NCBI GenBank assembly: GCA_900660155.1
Contig: CABFPE010000765.1
Coordinates: forward strand, 129,071 to 150,608
Length of the DNA stretch: 21,538 bases
Direction of reading: 5' to 3'
DNA from: Hofstenia miamia
Taxonomy: Eukaryota; Xenacoelomorpha; Acoela; Hofsteniidae
In this document: piece after piece, positions 15,680 through 21,538 of the stretch
Layout of the letters: the number at the start of each line of letters is the position of its first letter
Numbering within the stretch: position 1 is the stretch's first letter
The notes under the pieces: generated by a model
What the model saw: only the letters and a program-made list of their open reading frames with translations
What the model was told of the DNA's origin: nothing
Database searches by the model: none
Position numbers and translations under genes: made by a program

Positions 15680-17210
15680 GAAAATTAGAACCCCCTTGTC
15701 TAACTGTAATCATGTGTTCAGTACTGATGGATATACATTTCGGGGAAAATTCCAGTAGATAGTGAGAGATTAATAATGCATGTAATGCTTGGCAATAAGT
15801 TAATCATAATACATATAGTATAATGTGGCTTTATTAATTTGAAAGTAATTGCAACAAGCTCACATTTTACAGCCTTCGTAGAAGATATTATGTTCAATAG
15901 ATTTATTCAGATAGATAAGAAAAACTGTCACAATCTGCTAGAAAAATTGTATCCGCAAAGTTGTTTTCGTAGTCAAAAGATTGTTTCGTTAATGAATCAC
16001 GAAGAGTTTTCATCTTCTTTCTAAAATAATTGCAAAATTCTTGAGCAGAAATTTGATTATCGTTCAGTACCGTTATACTGCTCAAATCCAATGTGCTCAT
16101 AAATCGATATAAATAGCTAAAATTTCCTTTCATTGACTTGAATATTGACTTGAAATAAACTTCTTTTTTATTCTTTATACTAATTACAACATCAAAACGC
16201 AAATTCGTATAGATTACCTTTACTGATAAAGTTCGTATCGCTTTTCTGCTTTTCTACGTAGAGCTCTTTACTGTTTTATTTCTGCATCAAACCAAATATT
16301 GCAGTTCGTGCGTTTCCGTACATGCTTCTCCTTTCGTGGACAATGCTTTTTGTAAACTATTTTGAGCAAATCATTTAAGAATCAAAATATTTGTGTATGT
16401 CCATCGTATCTAATTCAGTATAATTCTTGGTATATTACTTCTTTAAGGATTTGCAGAAACAATCAGCATCTAAGTAGTGTATATCTCGATACATGATTTT
16501 GTCCATTTTTGATGACTTCGGCCTAGTGGTATCTGTACAAATTACATCAAATAAAATTGCAAAGTGATCCCAAAGGCATTCATGATCTTTTTAAATTTTG
16601 ATATTGCGAATAATGTCACATTGATTGACAATAATTTGATCAGGAGTGTTAAACTTTATACGAGTAGGCACTGATATGAGACAAGTAAGTGAATATTCAT
16701 CAAATATATCAATTATTTTGTTCGCATGCATAACTAAAAAATCGAAAATGTATGTTAAAGTCACCTAATATGGTTGTATGGCACTTTAACTCCAATAATG
16801 TATCCATTAATTCAACAATTTTAACAAAGAATGTATCAACACTCAAACCCGAGGCGCGATAGATCAAGATTATTCTAGTAAACGCTTAGAGTGTAAAAAT
16901 AGATCACATTTTATGTACTCAAACGATTTATAACGAATATTGGATCGGATAAAGCTCAAGTCAATACCGTTTCGAAAAGCAATAACAGTTTCACCACCTC
17001 TTCCTACTCTAGGACTATTAAACCATGTATAGGAATAAGCTCACGCTTAGTGTCTCAATCAGAATGTAGTAGTAAGCCCCTAATGTCATCTAACACTCTT
17101 TTCAATTAAACACAACTTTGGCGTTGCAAAAGGTGTAGAACTATTAGTGTTAGGTACAAATGCTTTTAATATGCGCGTTCAGAATTGGCGCTTTATAGAA
17201 GATAAGAAAA
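15680..17210 (-). pseudogene. L2/CR1-like LINE, endonuclease and linker segment
   Basis: On the minus strand, across several frames: GRGGETVIAFRNG and FEYIKCDLFL (about 16895-17005), ILGDFNIHF (16745-16770; GDFN is an apurinic-endonuclease motif), SVPTRIKFNTPDQIIVN (about 16625-16675), and DHECLWDHFAILFD (about 16550-16590; the SDH catalytic region). Then the linker: YRDIHYLDADCF (about 16460-16500), HERRSMYGNARTAIFG (about 16290-16345), KEVYFKSIFKSMKGNFSYLY (about 16105-16165), NDNQISAQEFCNYFRKKM (about 16015-16070), and NLSLSTGIFPEM (about 15735-15770), which in the family directly precedes the first RT block. The order is complete for the L2/CR1 group. Many stops and shifts make it inactive. 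It likely continues at 13791. Confidence 0.82.
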
Positions 17211-17399
17211 ACTTTATTCCTAAGACATGCAGAAGAATACGAGAAGAAACGTGCAAATTAAACATAACATAGTTCATATTTACATTTAATTTATTGTACC
17301 ATTGATAGGATCGACTTTATATATCAAGTCATTCTTGTAATGAGAGATTTGTAATTTGTCTTTGAACGTGCAGAAGTAGCACAAACTAGGTTACTCACT
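17211..17399. other. Boundary between two LINE remnants
   Basis: This AT-rich stretch lies between the 3' end of the LINE at 17.4-18.5 kb and the 5' end of the L2-like LINE. Neither boundary can be fixed from the sequence alone. No other feature was seen. Confidence 0.4.
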
Positions 17400-18540
17400 G
17401 GAGGAAAAAAATTAGAGCATTTTGCAAAAAAGCGTTCGCATAACAGTACTCTTCTGTCAATTTTAAAGGGGTCTTTTTATAGAAAATTAGGTTGGCTCGT
17501 CTTCAAATATTTTCAAGTTACTCACTTTGACAAATTTTATAGCGAAGTGCCAACGAGGTGATAGTTATTCCAGTACAGGCAAAATGGAACTGTATTTGCT
17601 TTCATAATCAGCTTCTTTATTCCTTTATATATGCTTTTGAGATACTTTAGAGGTTAAAATATAACCCAGGATATTGACTAAAGTTACTTTTTTTTGATAG
17701 GAACATCGTATACGAACAAAGGACGAGATAGTAAGTTCGAACAAGAATTTGAAAAATTTATAATCAATTCACAACATTTCTTGTGATTTAGTGCCATATC
17801 TAAAAAATTTTCATAAACAGCAATATTATTCGAAATATTTTAATAGATCTGCGTTTGTTCGAATTGTTCCAATGAGCCTAGAATCATCCGCAAATTGAGA
17901 AGGAGGTTACGTGGGTATTTATCAGTCAATTGTATAGATAAGTAAAATAATGTCGAAGTGCAAGCAGCCTTGAGGAGGGCCTGAGTTAGTAATAATAGAA
18001 TTAGACAATGTTCTTTTAACACGCATTTGTTGGCGATTTTCCAAGAAGTACATAATTAAGTTAATAATCCAATTAAGAAATTTCCATTCACACCATGTTA
18101 AAAAGAATTTTAAATTAATTTTGTTGAACCTATCACAAATATTGGAATAATAGTCTTATTTATATCCATGTTTGATGCAATGTACTGAAATTTCCATATA
18201 CGTGTCTAAGCATTGAGTAATGAATAACTAAATTGATGACAGTCGACATAAGGTTAAAAAATTAACTTGGGACTTAATTTAGCGTTCTATGGATTTTGAA
18301 ATGTGAAAGGTAAGTGAAACCGGTCGAAAGTCTTTCATGATCGTAGTGTTTTGCTTTTTGGAGCAGCCCGAACTGTGTGTTGTTGCTTTATAAATGTAGA
18401 AAAATGTTGAAATTGAAAGATACTTAAAATAATTTCATAGTAAGCATTGGCAAAGTAAACAGCACAGTTGCTCACAACGCAATGTGGTAGACCAGAGGGA
18501 TCACGTGATTTCTTTGAATCGGGTACTTAAAACAGAGAAA
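17400..18540 (-). pseudogene. LINE reverse transcriptase of a second clade
   Basis: On the minus strand: SRDPSGLPHCVVSNCAVYFA (about 18450-18510; family pattern GPDG....VLK.CA..LA), MKDFRPVSLTFHISKSIER (about 18285-18340; RT block 1), MYFLENRQQMRVKRT (about 18010-18055), NSGPPQGC (about 17965-17990), FADDSRLIGTIRTN (about 17850-17895, the catalytic box), and LNHKKCCELIINF (about 17755-17790; pattern LN..KT.EM..DF). A later LE-LSPRWHF (about 17535-17570) corresponds to the LEYA.PVWH block. GPPQGC with FADDS and the EL-IIDF pattern is unlike the YADD LINEs at 7-8.5 kb and resembles the Rex1/Babar-like CR1 group. Frames are broken repeatedly, and motif A is not clear. Confidence 0.78.
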
Positions 18541-18650
18541 CTGAATGATATTGAAAAATATGACAATAAATATTGTACAATAGCATGTCTTGATTTATCA
18601 AGTGTATTTGACTTTCTAGCTTATAAAATTATTATTTTTAATTTATGAAA
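18541..18650 (+). pseudogene. Possible LINE RT motif A fragment, plus strand
   Basis: The plus strand reads CLDLSSVFDFLAYKIIIF at about 18580-18633, close to the RT motif A pattern LDLS.AFD.V.H.IL..KL. The upstream 18525-18580 stretch (LKTEKLNDIEKYDNKY) is also open. It is followed by unrelated purine-rich DNA. It lies on the opposite strand from the adjoining LINE and cannot be part of it. The match is one motif only. Confidence 0.4.
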
Positions 18651-20034
18651 TAAAACTTCCCTACCAGTAGCATCGGCATGACTTCATGTTATTCATGCAA
18701 AAGAAAGGAAAGAGTAAAATGCCTACGGTCAAAGGAGGCGAATGTGGAGAGAAAGTGGGGTGAATAGAAACAGTAGACAAGTAGAAAGTTTAACTTGGTT
18801 ATTACTCATACATAATATTTTACATTGTTCGTTTGCGTATAGGTTAAGCATTTAGTTAACTATTGGTTTATCGTTCATGTGACATTGGATAATTTCAGTC
18901 ATCCTCATCAAATTTTAGTAGATTTTTTTTAAAAAGTAAAATGATTAAAACTTTTATATTAAGATTAGAATCCCTCACAGAAAAAAAATCTTTATTGAAA
19001 TAAGCAATACAATCCCTAAAGTAAATTCACACATGTCCACAATATTTTAATGAACATTAAATAATATTTAATATAGAAAAATTTATGAGCTTGTAAATTT
19101 GAAAAAAATGTAACATCGATTTTCATGGGACTAATAGGAACACCACTGATAGAACGGTTAAACAGAAAGATACCAATGAATGATTTTAAATAGTCAAGTC
19201 ATTACATGTGATGATGAAAAGGAAAAGACAATTATTCTAGCAAAAAAACAATTGAAAATGTCATTTGTGTTAATTTAGAAAGAATTCCAAAGATTTGCAA
19301 TGATAATGATTTCAAGGTTCATTTCTGTATGTCTGCATACAGATAGGACACTCTGTAGTTTTTTCTGGCGAGAACAGGGGAAATCAGTGACTTCAGTTTT
19401 GATCAGTTGATTATATTGTTCCTGAAAAATGCATATCAATTGGTAGACGAGCACAACCTTTCTGTAAAATTACTAAATGGCAGCAAATGCTCAATTCTCA
19501 TTACCACTTGAATATGACTTATATTTTCAACCTTAGTGGTATTTATCATTGCATATAAAAGTAATGATCATTACGCCTTTGTAGTAGACCTTTTCTATTA
19601 TATTAAATATTTTTTGCGATTTCTGATTAATTACCCAATTGCAAAATGATTTTGCAATTGCATATACCTAGAGCTAACTGTCATTATATATTTGCATCCC
19701 ACCTTGCAATTTTAAAAACATGGCGTCACAATATCTTTTTACCCCATAGAGAGTTAAAAAGGTATATAAATAGTGAAATCAACTGTATTCTTCTTTAACC
19801 TATCCTAAACGGTGAATAGGAACACTTTTAAAATTAAAAAAAACATTTTCTGAAAGGCTAAATATATTTATTTTTATTGAAACGTAATTTCAAGATCTAT
19901 AAGACACATTATGTTCTAAAACTTGAATGAATTAAATTTTATAAATACTATACTTTTGAAAAAATAATTTGAAAACTGCTTCTATTTCCTTTCTCCAACG
20001 CAAGTATTTATTACTAAATATTCATTTTCAAAGA
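18651..20034. other. AT-rich stretch without recognisable genes
   Basis: There is no credible coding frame, RNA gene or paired element end. Items seen: a purine-rich run at 18690-18790, a perfect 8-bp stem with a 4-base loop at 19324-19343 (TCTGTATG/CATACAGA), a 25-bp near-perfect palindrome at 19636-19660, and a TATA-like TATATAAATAG near 19762 without other promoter support. Confidence 0.5.
19636..19660. repeat. 25-bp palindrome
   Basis: CAATTGCAAAAT, a central G, and ATTTTGCAATTG: two perfect 12-bp arms. It is unexpectedly long and exact for its surroundings. Its role is unknown; it may be the collapsed core of a small inverted-repeat element or a cruciform-prone site. Confidence 0.9.
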
Positions 20035-20322
20035 TCATTCACGAGTTGGCTCTCTGGAAATTGGCACAAGAAGGCTCTTCATATTTGAGTAGGCAGATGT
20101 CTTTTGCTTGACATAATGTTTGCTTTCACACCCTGAGCTTTTTTCATTATTCAATGGATTTATGCCATATTTTAAAATAAAAGCATCAAATTTGAATATA
20201 TATAATTTGTGTGGTTTATTGCTCAAAAGAAAATAGTACTTAAGTGATGAAGAAGTATCGAAAACTTTGATGAATGTATAGAAACAAAAATTATCTTTGA
20301 TAATTTGTTCAGCCAATATCAC
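20035..20322 (-). other. Open frame without ATG, possible terminal exon
   Basis: A 95-codon minus-strand frame ending in TGA opens at GTG, not ATG. TTTTGACTTAG lies just upstream, like a 3' splice acceptor, and AATAAA sequences occur downstream on the same strand (about 20005 and 19880). The peptide has a hydrophobic first half (FCFYTFIKVF, YYFLLSN) and a K/S-rich tail (KSLLVPISREPTRE). No family is recognised. In DNA this AT-rich a frame of this length can arise by chance, so it is only a candidate. Confidence 0.2.
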
Positions 20323-21519
20323 TAAGTCAAAAAGCCACTATGTATCTATATTTTAATGCAAATCCTAGTGAAATACTCAGGAATAAATTTGCATCGCAGC
20401 TCACATGAATAGAGTAGTACGATATAGTCCACATTAAAAGAAGCTAAAATGATTCAATTGAACCATATTTTTTGTTTCAGTCAAAACACTTCTTATAGCA
20501 AATGAATGAAACAGCCATGAGGTAAGCAAATTGAGTATAAGATAATTGGATTGAAAAATTATTGCGTGGGGTTAGATAGACATGGTATCGCAAAATATTC
20601 TCCAATGGCTTAGATAAATGAAAAAAGTTGCTCATTTTGGAAATCAGCACGCAGAGACACTTAAAATCACTTAAACATACTTATGTCTTCTCTTTAACAC
20701 AGCTAGTACTATTTTGCTATTGACAAGTATCAGGATTGCAAGCGGGTCACATGACGTATTTACTGATTTTGACAATTTAGTTCGATTCATTTATTAGTTC
20801 TCAGAGGCAGTGTAACTACAATTTTTTGCGACATCATTGATTGCCAAGAACATGTGCTTACATTTGTAATAGCTGTTGCATAATATTCAGATTATTACTT
20901 ACCTATATTTTGTTATGTCTCCATTCTAGGTCAACTTGGATTCACCTATTAAGTATTGTAAGTAACTCAATCACTGTCAATTTATTAATTAAGTATGCCC
21001 TACTTTATTAAAGATTTGCAGCCCTGATCGATTTGCGCGATGTATTTCTCGGAAAATGAATACAAAATTTTTATTAATGTCTTTAATTTCAAAATATTAT
21101 GCGTATACGTACAAAGTATTAAATCTATGGAGACCACATAGGACTGAGAGGAGGGGAAGGATAGATTTTGAGACCCCCCATATCCTTTTTTGGCCATCCG
21201 AAATGGGCTCACATATGGTAATATAATTTAATAATTATTTGTTAAAAATCGACGAATAAAAGCAGATAGCTTGAACAATCCATGTGATTTCTTGGCAAAT
21301 CGGCAGCCCTCTAGCGGTTTGTGGAAAACTGATTATTAGATTTTGAACAACTTATCCTCTGAGTAGACTAAAAGTTTCCTCAGTACTAAATATTTCTCAA
21401 CAAATTTCTTTATACGTCTCAATAGCAAAGTTAGTGTATCATTAAGTCGGGGTGGGTCCTCTAAGAGTATTTGAAATATTAAAATACTTTATTTTTATGA
21501 ATTTTATTCACTTATATAC
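20323..21519. other. AT-rich stretch without recognisable genes
   Basis: I see no element ends or coding motifs. A short GC-richer patch at about 21140-21215 (GAGGAGGGGAAGG and GACCCCCCATATCC) could be part of a decayed element end but has no partner. The minus-strand frame over 21000-21212 has no recognisable character. Confidence 0.5.
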
Positions 21520-21538
21520 ATATATATATATATATATA
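21520..21538. repeat. (AT)n microsatellite at the right edge
   Basis: The window ends in nine AT units with no flanking unique sequence, mirroring the left edge. Confidence 0.85.

Larger units (their letters stand above)
8500..17210 (-). mobile_element. L2/CR1-like LINE in five pieces (composite)
   Basis: Five minus-strand segments read in the correct order for a single L2/CR1 ORF2: endonuclease and linker (15680-17210), early RT (13756-13791), RT motif A region (10963-11192), RT core and post-RT region (9891-10722), and C-terminal domain (8500-8775). Removing the intervening stretches leaves about 2.8 kb, near the usual ORF2 length of this group. The joins across the gypsy element and across the 240-bp MITE are exact. 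The joins across 8776-9890 and 13792-15680 are inferred from domain order and could instead be separate LINE copies. Each piece carries stops or frameshifts, so no active protein is possible. Confidence 0.65.

Noticed and set aside
15562..16024. Plus-strand open frames near 15.6-16.0 kb
   Set aside because: They are wholly or partly antisense to the LINE linker segment, whose minus-strand motifs are convincing; no independent family features were seen.
19755..19790. TATA-box-like TATATAAATAG
   Set aside because: No initiator, downstream frame or other promoter support; such strings are common in AT-rich DNA.
21000..21212. 70-codon minus-strand open frame near the right edge
   Set aside because: No recognisable motif and an internally inconsistent composition; treated as chance.
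1..21538. CRISPR array, operon or prokaryotic defence system
   Set aside because: No regularly spaced repeats, no clustered intact genes and no Shine-Dalgarno-led frames; all coding remnants are from metazoan mobile elements.

Overview
The window looks like about 21.5 kb of AT-rich nuclear DNA from an invertebrate animal. Every recognisable coding remnant belongs to a metazoan mobile element: non-LTR retrotransposons (LINEs), a Ty3/gypsy-type LTR retrotransposon, hAT-like transposase fragments and several short inverted-repeat elements (MITEs). Long stretches carry no open frame. I find no intact host gene, no rRNA or tRNA gene, no CRISPR array, and nothing bacterial or operon-like. The species cannot be named from the sequence; an AT-rich arthropod would fit the element mix, but that is inference.

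Layout. 1-3.3 kb: non-coding AT-rich DNA with two hAT-like terminal sequences and one 850-bp inverted-repeat element (1692-2541). 3.4-5.1 kb (+): a broken hAT-like transposase gene with an N-terminal zinc finger, split by a 408-bp MITE with an 8-bp target duplication. 5.2-5.35 kb: an exact 73-bp duplication around a single N, probably an assembly join. 5.8-6.3 kb: a mariner-like MITE. 6.4-6.85 kb: two short fragments, one hAT and one LINE, joined almost end to end. 7.0-8.5 kb (-): two broken LINE reverse transcriptases of one family.

8.5-17.2 kb (-) is best read as one L2/CR1-like LINE (endonuclease, linker, reverse transcriptase, C-terminal domain) broken into five pieces. The interruptions are an unidentified 1.1-kb stretch (about 8.78-9.89 kb), a 240-bp hAT MITE (10723-10962), a 2563-bp Ty3/gypsy element (11193-13755) and a poorly resolved 1.9-kb stretch starting with a hAT-like end (13792 to about 15.7 kb). 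The gypsy and 240-bp MITE insertions are very well supported: target duplications are visible and the LINE reading frame continues on both sides. 17.4-18.55 kb (-): a LINE of another clade. 18.6-21.5 kb: almost featureless AT-rich DNA.

How the parts relate. The genes do not work together as a pathway; this is an insertion stratigraphy. The LINE is older than the gypsy element and the 240-bp MITE, both of which cut it. The gypsy element has complete LTRs, a primer-binding site and a polypurine tract, but its interior jumps from gag to the end of RNase H plus integrase, so it is a deleted, non-autonomous copy, further damaged by a stop and frameshifts. Nothing here convincingly forms a new biological system. 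The items most worth checking are the deleted gypsy element with its gag start at the LTR/PBS junction, the filler-like mosaic at 6.4-6.85 kb, and the GC-rich exon-like block near 9.35-9.65 kb.
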